A stretch of DNA of 64,000 nt, taken from positions 1,736,001-1,800,000 of the forward strand of contig NZ_LT629799.1 of the NCBI RefSeq assembly GCF_900105785.1, read 5' to 3'. How positions within the stretch are numbered: the stretch's first letter is position 1; each line of letters begins with the position of its first letter. The notes beneath the pieces are model-generated. The model worked only from the letters and a program-made list of their open reading frames with translations. It was not told the DNA's origin and did no database searches. The DNA comes from Microlunatus sagamiharensis (GTDB taxonomy: Bacteria > Actinomycetota > Actinomycetes > Propionibacteriales > Propionibacteriaceae). Of this stretch, positions 35,003 through 42,102 are shown piece by piece. The translations under genes and the position numbers were made by a program.

Positions 35003-35700
35003 GCGCTCATTCCTTTCGTGAGGTTCTGACGTGCCCGGGCCAGCCGCCCCCGGACCGTCGACACGGGCAGGTTCATCGCGAAGGCGATCTCGGGGTACGT
35101 GAGGTCGTGCAGCTCCCGCAGTACCCAGCAGGCCCGTTGCTCGTCAGGCAGGCGACGTAAGAATGTATCGAGCCCGCGCAGCTGCGCGTTGTACTGCGCC
35201 AGCGACGCCGGGTCGGCCGAGGCGTCGACCGGCAGGTCGGCCTCGAGCTCGTCGGACTCCGTCGCGTCGGTCGCCCGCCGGGTCCGCGTCCGCAGCACGC
35301 TCAAGCAGCGCCGGGTGGCGAGCTGGTAGACCCAGCGGTGGAAGGCCTGCACGTCGGTGAGGCTCGGCAGCTTGCGCCACACCAGCACGAGGCAGTCCTG
35401 CACCACGTCCTCGGCCTCGCCGCGGTCGCCGAGCATCCGGTAGGCCAGCCGGAAGACCGGGGCCTGGTAGCGCCGGACGATCAGCTCGAAGGCCTCGAGG
35501 TCGCCGTCCTGGGCCCGCCCGACCACGGTGGCCTCGGCGAGGCCTCCGGGGAACGGGGCCGACCCGGACGGTCCCTCGTAGCCGCCGCCGGCGCTCACCG
35601 TCGTGCCGCGCTCGGTGCCCGCGTCATCCGCCTGCACGTCGTGCTGCGGGTGAGGCTCTGCGCGGGGGGTCGCCCGAGCCTCACGGTCCTGTGTCTCCAC
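34993..35700 (-). CDS. RNA polymerase ECF-type sigma factor 1
   Basis: The 235-residue protein has a region 2 (EAFELIVRRYQAPVFRLAYRMLG then GEAEDVVQDCLVLVWRKL) and a region 4 helix-turn-helix (FLRRLPDEQRACWVLRELHDLTYPEIAFAMNLPVSTVRGRL), joined by an acidic linker without region 3, as in ECF sigma factors. A polar N-terminal extension of about 50 residues may be artefactual; a GTG about 35 codons downstream is an alternative start. It overlaps the anti-sigma/Asp23 gene. It is clearly homologous to the sigma factor at 40627. The likely targets are the Asp23 operons nearby. Confidence 0.85.
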   Translation of the reverse strand: METQDREARATPRAEPHPQHDVQADDAGTERGTTVSAGGGYEGPSGSAPFPGGLAEATVVGRAQDGDLEAFELIVRRYQAPVFRLAYRMLGDRGEAEDVVQDCLVLVWRKLPSLTDVQAFHRWVYQLATRRCLSVLRTRTRRATDATESDELEADLPVDASADPASLAQYNAQLRGLDTFLRRLPDEQRACWVLRELHDLTYPEIAFAMNLPVSTVRGRLARARQNLTKGMSAWR

Positions 35701-35744
35701 ACGTCTCCGTCCATGGTTCAGCCCGCACGGGCCGGCTCCCCCGC

Positions 35745-36683
35745 CTAGCTCGTGCGGTCCTTCTCCTGCTGGTCCTGCTGGTCCTGCTGCTGCGCGTCCT
35801 GCTGGCCGTCGACGACCACCACGCGGTCGGCGATCACCACCTGGTCGGTCACGACGACCTCCGGGCCGGTGCCGTCCCCGGATCCGTCCGCGAGCACAAC
35901 GGCCGGGGCGTCCCGATCGTTGCGCGGGCTGTTCGGCGCCGCCACGCGATCGGACTTCTCCTCCGCGCCCGCCTCCTGCTCGGCCGCCGCCTCGGCCGCC
36001 TGGGCGGCGATGCGCTGCACCGCGTCGTCGGCGTCGCGGACGACGTCCGCGGCCTGCCGGCGACCGTCCTCGGCCACCTCACCGGCCTGGTCGGCGACGT
36101 CCTGCGCGACGTCCTGGATGCGGTCGGACGCGTCCTGCGAAACACCCCGCGCCCGCTCCGCGGCGTCCTGGGCGACCTCGCGCGCACGGTCCGCCGCGTC
36201 CTGGGCCGCGTCGCCGGCCCGTCCACCGACCTCCTGGGCCTTGGCCCGGGCACGCTCCGCCATCTCGGCCCGCCGGGCCGCGGCGACGTCGTCGTCGGGG
36301 TGGTGCACGTCGAGGACCGTCACGTTCACCTCGACGACCTCCAGCTCCGCCTCCCGCTCGACGCGCTCGCGGACGGCCTCGCGGACCTTGTCGGCCAGGG
36401 CGGGCACAGGCGTGCCGTACTCCGCCACGAGGGCGACGTCCAGGGCGGCCTTGCCCTGCCCGACCTCGACGCTCACGCCGGGGCCGTAGGTGGTGCGGCC
36501 GCCGGGTACGCGGCCCATCGCCCGGACCAGGGCGCGTCCGCCGGGTGTGCCCAGCTCGTGCACGCCCTCGATCGTGCCGGCGGCCTCGGCGGCGGCCCGC
36601 TGCGCGCGGGCGACGGGGGTCGGTTCGACGGTCACCGCTGCGGTCGGCTCGGTGTCGGTTCGGGACTGCGGGGCCTCGGTCAC
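35745..36683 (-). CDS. Asp23/Gls24 protein with LEA-like repeat domain
   Basis: The 312-residue protein has an Asp23-type domain in its first part (TTYGPGVSVEVGQGKAALD, AEYGTPVPALADKVREAVRERVE, VNVTVLDVHHPDD). Residues about 140-230 form an amphipathic repeat with an 11-residue-like period (AAQDAADRAREVAQDAAERAR and variants), as in LEA/apolipoprotein-like or YtxH-type proteins. The last 60 residues hold VVVTDQVVIADRVVVVDG and a Gln/Asp-rich end. No membrane helix is seen. The repeat is shared in style with the next gene upstream, so they may interact. A strong hairpin separates them. Likely a stress-coat component binding the membrane surface; function inferred. Confidence 0.65.
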   Translation of the reverse strand: MTEAPQSRTDTEPTAAVTVEPTPVARAQRAAAEAAGTIEGVHELGTPGGRALVRAMGRVPGGRTTYGPGVSVEVGQGKAALDVALVAEYGTPVPALADKVREAVRERVEREAELEVVEVNVTVLDVHHPDDDVAAARRAEMAERARAKAQEVGGRAGDAAQDAADRAREVAQDAAERARGVSQDASDRIQDVAQDVADQAGEVAEDGRRQAADVVRDADDAVQRIAAQAAEAAAEQEAGAEEKSDRVAAPNSPRNDRDAPAVVLADGSGDGTGPEVVVTDQVVIADRVVVVDGQQDAQQQDQQDQQEKDRTS

Positions 36684-36713
36684 GTCGATCTCCTCGATGG
36701 TTCTCCGGTGGCG

Positions 36714-36736
36714 GGCGGCCCCGGGACCGGGGCCGC
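36714..36736. terminator. Hairpin between the two LEA-like genes
   Basis: GGCGGCCCC and GGGGCCGCC form a stem of at least 9 bp that can extend into the loop GGGACC. It lies in the 71-base gap between two minus-strand genes and may cause partial termination. Confidence 0.5.
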
Positions 36737-36754
36737 CTCGCGGGGTCGTGCGGT

Positions 36755-37180
36755 TCAGCGCTTCTCTTCGAGCTTCAGCGCCACGCCGAGCGCCATGAAC
36801 GTGGGCGCCCAGTGGCCGATGAAGATGCCCCAGCGGTCGGACTGGGCCTTGCTGTCACCGGTCTTGTTGCGGCTGATCGCCCACGAGGCCAGGGAGGCCC
36901 CGATGGAGGCGAAGCCGCCGACGTAGGCCCACTCGCTGCGGACGCCGAGCCGGTGCAGCCGGTTGACCACGCCGTGGCCACGCTGCAGCTCGTCGACCGC
37001 GTCGTCGGCCGCGCGGGAGGCGGTGCGCCGCGCGTCGTGCGCGGCGTCGCCGAGGCGGTCGGCCGCGTCCTTGGCCCGCCCGCTCACGTCGTCCGCGACG
37101 TCCTGGGCCCGGTCGGCCGCGTCGTCGGCGACGTCCTTCGCGCGGTCGGCGGCGTCCTCGGCCTTGTCCTGGATCCCCAT
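36755..37180 (-). CDS. Membrane protein with LEA-like amphipathic N-terminus
   Basis: The 141-residue protein starts with a 70-residue amphipathic repeat (KAEDAADRAKDVADDAADRAQDV and variants) and ends with two hydrophobic stretches (WAYVGGFASIGASLASWAI and WGIFIGHWAPTFMALGVAL) and a charged EEKR tail. The repeat matches that of the following Asp23 protein. The C-terminus would sit in the membrane with the helical arm in the cytosol. It lies between the AmaP-like gene and the Asp23-LEA gene in the same direction. No enzyme motif. Function unknown; a membrane tether for the coat is a reasonable guess. Confidence 0.6.
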   Translation of the reverse strand: MGIQDKAEDAADRAKDVADDAADRAQDVADDVSGRAKDAADRLGDAAHDARRTASRAADDAVDELQRGHGVVNRLHRLGVRSEWAYVGGFASIGASLASWAISRNKTGDSKAQSDRWGIFIGHWAPTFMALGVALKLEEKR

Positions 37181-37223
37181 GTCTGCTCCTCCTCGTTGCT
37201 GTTCGTGGTGCCTGCTGGTCGTC

Positions 37224-37841
37224 TCAGACCGTGATCTCGCCCGAGCGGCGGCGAGCCGTACCGACCTCGACCTGGACGCCGAGGCGGCGGACCTGGGTGT
37301 CGAGCGCGACGCCCAGGTCCCGGACCGGGCCGGCCTCGATGGCGTCGAGGAGGCGGCGGACGTCGGTCCGCTCCCCTGCCGTGACCTTCACCGTCAGGTC
37401 AGGCTGGCGGGCGTCGCCGCGCAGTACCGCCGACGCCGACTGCACGCCGGCGAGTGCTTCGATCTGCGCCTCGACCGCCTCGGTCAGCACGCCCGGCGCG
37501 AGGCGCGTGAGACCGCGCTGGGGGTCGTCCTCGAGCCGGAGGGGGTGGGCCTGCCGGGCGCGGGGCACCTGGGCGACGAGCCACGCGAGGCCCAGCAGCG
37601 CCAGGACGACGCCGACCACGACGACCAGCACCACGACGCCGGTCGAGGAGAAGGCCGAGGCGGTCGCCTGACCTGTGATCTTGCTGTCGGGCGCGGGGCG
37701 GGACAGGTCCAGCCCGGCGCTTCGGCCGATGGGCGCGAGCTGCCCGGTAGCGACGACGACCCCCGCGGCTCCCACGAGCAGGAGCACGAGGCCGACGACG
37801 AAGAGCCAGGCGCGGTTGAGCCTGCCTGCGTGGTGACGCAT
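37224..37841 (-). CDS. AmaP-like Asp23 membrane anchor, module A
   Basis: The 205-residue protein has two membrane helices (LFVVGLVLLLVGAAGVVVA, and VVVLVVVVGVVLALLGLAWLVA) and a soluble C-terminal domain with alternating strands resembling Asp23 (QPDLTVKVTAGERTDVRRLL). This layout matches AmaP, which anchors Asp23 to the membrane in Staphylococcus. It is the last gene of module A. Its ATG overlaps the stop of the DUF6286 gene by one base, exactly as in module B. Its module B homologue (43252) shares the L-N-R-T/A-W-L start and the G-L-T-R-L-x-P-G-V-L segment. Confidence 0.65.
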   Translation of the reverse strand: MRHHAGRLNRAWLFVVGLVLLLVGAAGVVVATGQLAPIGRSAGLDLSRPAPDSKITGQATASAFSSTGVVVLVVVVGVVLALLGLAWLVAQVPRARQAHPLRLEDDPQRGLTRLAPGVLTEAVEAQIEALAGVQSASAVLRGDARQPDLTVKVTAGERTDVRRLLDAIEAGPVRDLGVALDTQVRRLGVQVEVGTARRRSGEITV

Positions 37842-38407
37842 CAGATCTCCCTCGTACGGACCGCGACGCTGACGCGAGGCGGCGGGGTGATGCCGGCACC
37901 GGTGAGCGCCTCGGTGACGGCGGCGGTGACCTGCGAGCGGACGGCGTCGCGCTGCTCGGAGGACGTGGTGACGGCGACCTGGACCTTGCGGCCCGAGGCG
38001 GAGGCGGAGACCTTGTCCACCCCGTCGACGTCGTCGGCGCGGGCGACGGCCAGCCTGGCGACCGCGCGGGTCGAGATGACGTACTCGCGCTCGGCCACGA
38101 CGCCGGCGCCGTCCGAGCGCAGCGCCGCGCTCTTGAGGCCGCCCGGCTTGAGCGAGGCGATGACGAGGACGAGGCCGAGCACCGCGAGGACCACGGCGGC
38201 GGCGACGATCGCTCCCGAGCCCCAGGTCAGGCCCGCGACGCCGGAGGCCGCCGAGGACACCGGCGTGGGCCAGCTGCCGTTGACGAGCCGGCTCACGGCC
38301 GCGACGACGGCGAGCACGCCCACGGCGAGCAGCACGACCGCGACGATGCTGGCCGGCACGGTGCGGCTCGGCCGGCGGCGCAGGCTGGGGGAACCGGAGG
38401 CGGTCAT
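37841..38407 (-). CDS. DUF6286 membrane protein, module A
   Basis: The 188-residue protein begins LRRRPSRTVPASIVAVVLLAVG and has two membrane helices, followed by a soluble domain with VDGVDKVSASASGRKVQVAVTTSSEQRD, the signature of DUF6286. These proteins occur in actinobacterial Asp23 loci. Its start overlaps the Asp23 stop by four bases and its stop overlaps the AmaP-like gene by one. The module B copy (42686) is the same length and nearly identical in the N-terminal RRRPSRTVPASIV segment. Role unknown; probably part of the membrane anchor complex. Confidence 0.7.
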   Translation of the reverse strand: MTASGSPSLRRRPSRTVPASIVAVVLLAVGVLAVVAAVSRLVNGSWPTPVSSAASGVAGLTWGSGAIVAAAVVLAVLGLVLVIASLKPGGLKSAALRSDGAGVVAEREYVISTRAVARLAVARADDVDGVDKVSASASGRKVQVAVTTSSEQRDAVRSQVTAAVTEALTGAGITPPPRVSVAVRTREI

Positions 38408-38826
38408 CGCAGACGCTCCTTCGCTTCGGCGGCGCCGTCGGCGCCGGGGACGACCAGGAACGTGACGTCGACGTCGACCCGGTGGACCGTGACCCCGGTC
38501 AGGGCCTGCACCTGGCCGGCGACGTGGTCGCGCAGCTCCGCCGTCACGCGGCGGATCGAGGCCGGGTACGCGACACCGGCGCTGATCGCGATGTCGGCGC
38601 TGTCCCGGCCGAGGTCGACGTCCACCGAGGGACGCGCCGTGGTCGTGGCGTGGGCACCGACGCCGAGGACTCCGCCCTCACGGCCGAGGACCCCGGGGAC
38701 CTCGGCGGCCGCCTGGCCGGCGACCTTCTCCACGACCTTGTCGGCGAGGACGAGGCGCCCCCGGTCGGCCGGGGCCGCGCGTCGGGCGGGGACGTGGGTG
38801 CTGGCCGGGGTCGTCGCGACGCTCAT
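38404..38826 (-). CDS. Asp23/Gls24 family protein, module A second copy
   Basis: The 140-residue protein has the Asp23 pattern: RLVLADKVVEKVAGQAAAEVPGV, then RPSVDVDLGRDSADIAISAGVAYPASIRRVTAELRDHVAGQVQALTG, then VHRVDVDVTFL. The N-terminus is a short Ala/Pro-rich stretch. It is a soluble paralogue of the first Asp23 of the module but lacks the HTEHGDTTIADGVV signature. Gene overlaps of four bases on both sides show strong translational coupling. Its counterpart in module B is at 42282. Confidence 0.75.
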   Translation of the reverse strand: MSVATTPASTHVPARRAAPADRGRLVLADKVVEKVAGQAAAEVPGVLGREGGVLGVGAHATTTARPSVDVDLGRDSADIAISAGVAYPASIRRVTAELRDHVAGQVQALTGVTVHRVDVDVTFLVVPGADGAAEAKERLR

Positions 38827-39005
38827 CGCTTCTCGGTCGCGCGACCGAGAAGACCCTGGAGGTCGAGACGGCCGTCGAGGACGAGGCCGACGACGAGGCC
38901 GATGGCGCCGAAGAGGAGGACGATCACGAACGAGCCGAAGCTGCCGAAGGCGGCAGTGAGGCCGAGGACGAGGCCGACGAACAGGGCCGTGGTGGTGCGG
39001 GACAT
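38823..39005 (-). CDS. 60-aa membrane protein, DUF2273-like, module A
   Basis: The product is MSRTTTALFVGLVLGLTAAF then a second hydrophobic helix and a short tail RLDLQGLLGRATEKR. It has two membrane helices. DUF2273-like small proteins accompany Asp23 in Firmicutes and actinobacteria. The module B copy (42103) is 60 residues and almost identical, including the ATEKR end. It is preceded by GGAAAGGA-type purine-rich bases before the ATG, so translation restarts here after the hairpin at 39040. Confidence 0.7.
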   Translation of the reverse strand: MSRTTTALFVGLVLGLTAAFGSFGSFVIVLLFGAIGLVVGLVLDGRLDLQGLLGRATEKR

Positions 39006-39039
39006 GGCCGCTTCCTTTCGAGGACGGGTCAGCCGGACG

Positions 39040-39068
39040 GCCCGGACCGCGTGGGGCGCGGTCCGGGC
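39040..39068. terminator. Conserved hairpin after first Asp23 gene, module A
   Basis: GCCCGGACCGCG and its complement form a 12-bp stem with a 5-base loop, 14 bases after the Asp23 stop. Module B has a 12-bp hairpin in the same position, so partial termination or mRNA stabilisation is likely, giving more Asp23 than downstream membrane proteins. Confidence 0.65.
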
Positions 39069-39081
39069 GCCGGCGGGGGGG

Positions 39082-39588
39082 TCAGCGCAGGGTGTCGCTG
39101 TCGGACGAACCTGCGGCGTCGTCGTCGTCCTCGGGCAGGTGGACGTCGCTGACGTTCACGTCCACGGACACGACGTCGAGACCCGTGCCGTACTCGACCG
39201 CGGAGATGACGTTCTCGCGGATCTGCTCGCTCACCGTGACGATCTGGGCGCCGTACTCGACGACGACGGAGATGTCGATCGCGGTCTCCCGCTCCCCCTT
39301 CTCCACCGACACGCCGCCGGTGACGCTGGGCTGCGTGCTGCCCGGGATGCGCTGGGCGAGGTTGCCGATCGCGCGGCGCGCGGCGTTGCCCATCGCGTAG
39401 ACCCCGTTCACCTCACGCGCGGCGATGCCGGCGATCTTGGCGACGACGCCGTCGGCGATCGTGGTGTCCCCGTGCTCGGTGTGGAGGGCGTCGAGCTCCT
39501 TGGGGGCGCTCTTCTCCGCGTCCTTCGCCGCCTGGGTGGCGGCCTGGCGACGCTCCTCGCCGGTGCTGGGCACGACGGACTGCGACAT
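39082..39588 (-). CDS. Asp23/Gls24 family protein, module A major copy
   Basis: The 168-residue protein has a polar helical N-terminus and a full Asp23 domain: LDALHTEHGDTTIADGVVAK, AAREVNGVYAMGNAARRAIG, GGVSVEKGERETAIDISVVVEYGAQIVTVSEQIRENVISAVEYGTGLDVV, VNVSDVHLPEDDD. ATG 39588 is chosen because AAGGAG precedes it by 7 bases. It is first in module A and lies behind the shared GGAAAAAAGTTC motif. Asp23 of Staphylococcus forms a membrane-associated coat under alkaline or cell-wall stress. The homologue in module B (41463) has the same length and shares most of the domain. Confidence 0.8.
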   Translation of the reverse strand: MSQSVVPSTGEERRQAATQAAKDAEKSAPKELDALHTEHGDTTIADGVVAKIAGIAAREVNGVYAMGNAARRAIGNLAQRIPGSTQPSVTGGVSVEKGERETAIDISVVVEYGAQIVTVSEQIRENVISAVEYGTGLDVVSVDVNVSDVHLPEDDDDAAGSSDSDTLR

Positions 39589-39647
39589 GGTGGACTCCTT
39601 CACTGGTTGAGTGCGTTCACCAGCAAGGACGTCCTCGGCCGCCGGAC

Positions 39648-39675
39648 CGTCACGCGTCCGCCGGAACTTTTTTCC
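39648..39675 (-). promoter_or_regulatory. Shared bipartite promoter-like motif, module A
   Basis: On the minus strand GGAAAAAAGTTC (39675-39664), seven bases, then CGCGTGACG (39656-39648) precede the module A Asp23 gene. The same arrangement occurs before module B with one substitution in the second box. I read it as the promoter of an ECF sigma factor (GGAA-type -35), most likely the one encoded here. Confidence 0.65.
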
Positions 39676-39692
39676 CGGCGCTGCCGTCGCGC

Positions 39693-40064
39693 TCAGCGCT
39701 CGACGCTGAGCACCGCCACGGCGAGGCGCCCGGGCTCCAGCCCGGACTCGCGCAGCACGCGGGTCAGCGCGGCCCGCACGTCACGGGCGGTGGCGGAGGC
39801 AGGCCGGACCGGGGAGACGGCGAGGTCCACGTGGACGTCGACCACGTCGACCACCGCGACGCGCCGGTGCAGCTCGATGCCGTCGGCGGCGGAGCGCGCC
39901 ACCTGGCCCCCGGCGAGCACCGTCGTGCCCGCCTGCAGCCGGCGCAGCGCGTTGCGCAGGGTGGGCTCGAGGCGCACCACCCCGTCGACCGCCACCGTCG
40001 CCTCGGCCAGGCGGTCGCGCAGGTCGTCGGTGGCCGCCCGCAGCTCCGCGTGCGTCGCGCTCAC
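39693..40064 (-). CDS. Short Asp23/Gls24-like protein, regulatory set 2
   Basis: The 123-residue soluble protein is the counterpart of the short protein at 33994. It has VDGVVRLEPTLRNALRRLQAG and the strand-rich end VVDVVDVHVDLAVSPVRPA ... RLAVAVLSVER. Its GTG overlaps the TGA of the anti-sigma/Asp23 gene (GTGA). The open frame could be extended upstream, but that part is antisense-like in composition and overlaps the upstream gene. Role unknown; it completes the regulatory trio. Confidence 0.6.
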   Translation of the reverse strand: MSATHAELRAATDDLRDRLAEATVAVDGVVRLEPTLRNALRRLQAGTTVLAGGQVARSAADGIELHRRVAVVDVVDVHVDLAVSPVRPASATARDVRAALTRVLRESGLEPGRLAVAVLSVER

Positions 40065-40648
40065 AGCACGTCCTCCACGGCGAGGTCGACCCGGCGCACC
40101 CGGAGGCCGGACTCCTCGCCCACCCGGTCGGCGACGCGCCCGCGCAGCAGGGTCGTCGCCTCCACGAGAGCGGTGCCGGGCTGCAGCGCGATCGACAGGT
40201 CCACGTCGACCAGCGTGCCGCCCTCGAACACCCGGGCGGCGTCGCCGTCCAGGTCCGGCTCGTCGTCCACCGCGACCCGGACGCGGCAGCGCCGGGCCCG
40301 GACACCGGGGACGGAGTCGGCGGCCGCCCACACCAGGCCGACCACCGCCTGCTCGCTGATGGTCAGGCCCGGGTCCTCGTCGCCGTCGAGCGGGATGGCC
40401 TGCCCGCGCCGCACCTCGGCGCGGACGAGGCCCATCACCGAGGCGGTGAAGCCGACGTCAGGCTGCAGGGACGGGTCCGCTGCCTCCGAGGTCCTCAGGT
40501 CGACCGCGGCCCCGGACAGCCGCAGCAGCCGGGCACGCGCCTCCAGGCAGTACGGGCAGCTGCGCTCGTGCTCGTCCGGGGCGCCGTCCAGGTGGCTCCA
40601 GACGTCGTCGATCGACCGGCCGCAGCTCAGTCGCGTGTCGTCTGCCAC
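40061..40648 (-). CDS. Zinc-finger anti-sigma / Asp23 fusion protein 2
   Basis: From GTG 40648 the product has 195 residues. C9 in CGRSIDDVW and H27-x3-C31-x2-C34 (EHERSCPYC) form the ZAS-type zinc site, matching the set 1 protein position for position. The C-terminal part has the Asp23 pattern (GLTISEQAVVGLVWAAADSVPGV, VDVDLSIALQPGTALVEATTLLRGRVADRV, VRRVDLAVEDV). It overlaps the sigma gene by 22 bases, so the two are coupled and very likely a sigma/anti-sigma pair. A longer start is possible but would overlap the sigma gene deeply. Confidence 0.7.
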   Translation of the reverse strand: MADDTRLSCGRSIDDVWSHLDGAPDEHERSCPYCLEARARLLRLSGAAVDLRTSEAADPSLQPDVGFTASVMGLVRAEVRRGQAIPLDGDEDPGLTISEQAVVGLVWAAADSVPGVRARRCRVRVAVDDEPDLDGDAARVFEGGTLVDVDLSIALQPGTALVEATTLLRGRVADRVGEESGLRVRRVDLAVEDVL

Positions 40649-41232
40649 GAGGCCATCCTCTCCACGAGCTCGGCCCGTGCACGGGCGATCCGTCCGCGCA
40701 CGGTGCTCACCGGCACCCCGAGCGCCACCGCCACCTCCTCGTACGACAGCCCGTCGATCTCCCGCATCGACCACGCGGCGCGCTGGCCCGCGGGCAGCGC
40801 CTGCAGCGCGGCCGCCAGGTCGCCCAGCTGCGCCCGCAGCTCGGCCCGGCCCTCGGGACCGGCACCGGTCGAGGCGAGGTCCAGCGCGCTCTGGTCCGCG
40901 GTGTCCACGGGGAGCTCGGGCTTGAGGGCGCGGAAGGCGTCGATGCTGCGCCGGGTGGTGATCTGGTAGAGCCAGCCCCGGAACGCCGCGGGGTCCTGGA
41001 GCGTCGGCAGCCGGCGCCAGGCGGTGAGGAACGCCTCCTGCACGACGTCCTCCGCGAGCCGCCGGTCGGGGGTGAGGCGCAGCGCGTGGCGGAACAGCGG
41101 GCCCTGGTAGCGCCGCACCAGCACCGCGAACGCGTCGTCGTCACCGCTGGTGCTCCGCCCGACGAGGGAGGCGTCGTCCCAGTCGTCGTACGCGGGGGCA
41201 CCGCTCGCGCGGGCCTGCACGTCCGACGTCAC
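40627..41232 (-). CDS. RNA polymerase ECF-type sigma factor 2
   Basis: The 201-residue protein has region 2 (FAVLVRRYQGPLFRHALRLTPDRRLAEDVVQEAFLTAWRRLPTL) and region 4 (LQALPAGQRAAWSMREIDGLSYEEVAVALGVPVSTVRGRIARARAEL). Region 3 is missing, as in ECF factors. GTG 41232 has AGGAGGACGGCC just upstream. It lies at the centre of the locus, divergent from module B and upstream of module A, so it is the natural candidate for recognising the motif shared by both modules. It is homologous to sigma factor 1 (34993). Confidence 0.88.
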   Translation of the reverse strand: MTSDVQARASGAPAYDDWDDASLVGRSTSGDDDAFAVLVRRYQGPLFRHALRLTPDRRLAEDVVQEAFLTAWRRLPTLQDPAAFRGWLYQITTRRSIDAFRALKPELPVDTADQSALDLASTGAGPEGRAELRAQLGDLAAALQALPAGQRAAWSMREIDGLSYEEVAVALGVPVSTVRGRIARARAELVERMASWQTTRD

Positions 41233-41282
41233 GGCCGTCCTCCTGCTCCTGGCGCGGCCCGGAGGGACCGTCGCGCGTCGTC

Positions 41283-41310
41283 GGAAAAAAGTTCACGGAT
41301 CCGCATGACG
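41283..41310 (+). promoter_or_regulatory. Shared bipartite promoter-like motif, module B
   Basis: GGAAAAAAGTTC (41283-41294), seven bases, then CGCATGACG (41302-41310) precede the module B Asp23 gene by 152 bases. The first box is identical to that of module A and the spacing is the same. The A-run stands out in this GC-rich DNA. Confidence 0.65.
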
Positions 41311-41462
41311 AACGCCCGCCGGGACCCGACCTAGAAGGTGAAGGGCGCGGCACCAACCCGCTCGGGGCCCGGCACTGAAGAGGTGCCGGATCTCGGAGGA
41401 CCGGGACCGAACCCAGGACAGCACGACAACCAGTACCACAACCCGCACCACCAGGAGGCACC

Positions 41463-41969
41463 ATGTCCGACACCGTCATCCCGCAGACCGCCGAGGAGCG
41501 CAAGGCCGCCGAGGCCAAGGCCGTCGCCGACGCCCCCGAGCCCAAGCATCTCGACGCCCTGCACACCGAGCACGGCGACACCACCATCGCCGACGGCGTC
41601 GTCGCCAAGATCGCCGGCATGGCCGCCCGCGAGGTCCCCGGCGTCTTCGCCATGGGCAACGCCGCGCGCCGCGCCATCAGCGGCCTCACCAGCCGCGTGA
41701 CCGGTGGCACCGGCCAGGCGAGCGTCTCCAGCGGCGTGGCCGTGGAGAAGGGCGAGAGCCAGACCAGCGTGGCCGTCTCCGTCGTCGTCGAGTACGGCGC
41801 CTCGATCGTGACCGTGAGCGAGCAGATCCGCGACAACGTCATCCGCGCCGTCGAGTTCGGCACCGGCCTCGAGGTCGTGGCCGTCGACGTGGACGTCACG
41901 GACGTGCACCTGCCCGACGAGGACGACGACACGTCCGCCGCCCAGGGCGAGACGACCCAGCTCCGCTGA
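41463..41969 (+). CDS. Asp23/Gls24 family protein, module B major copy
   Basis: The 168-residue protein is the opposite-strand counterpart of the gene at 39082. It shares DALHTEHGDTTIADGVVAK, AAREVPGVFAMGNAARRAIS, VVVEYGASIVTVSEQIRDNV and VTDVHLPDEDDD. ATG 41463 follows CCAGGAGGCACC, a good ribosome-binding site. It is the first gene of module B and is followed by a 12-bp hairpin. By analogy with Staphylococcus Asp23 it should form an abundant membrane-associated assembly. The N-terminal 30 residues are charged and helical. Confidence 0.8.
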   Translation: MSDTVIPQTAEERKAAEAKAVADAPEPKHLDALHTEHGDTTIADGVVAKIAGMAAREVPGVFAMGNAARRAISGLTSRVTGGTGQASVSSGVAVEKGESQTSVAVSVVVEYGASIVTVSEQIRDNVIRAVEFGTGLEVVAVDVDVTDVHLPDEDDDTSAAQGETTQLR

Positions 41970-41998
41970 CCCCTGCGCCACCCGCACGACCCTGACGT

Positions 41999-42031
41999 CC
42001 AGCCGCGGCGCACACCTCGCGCCGCGGCTGG
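41999..42031. terminator. Conserved hairpin after first Asp23 gene, module B
   Basis: CCAGCCGCGGCG and CGCCGCGGCTGG form a perfect 12-bp stem with a 9-base loop, 29 bases after the Asp23 stop. It mirrors the hairpin of module A in position but not in sequence. Confidence 0.65.
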
Positions 42032-42102
42032 CGCCTCTCCACCTCAGCACCCAGCACACCCGGCGCGGTGACCCCGCGCCACCCTCGGAAGGAAACCGCG
42101 CC

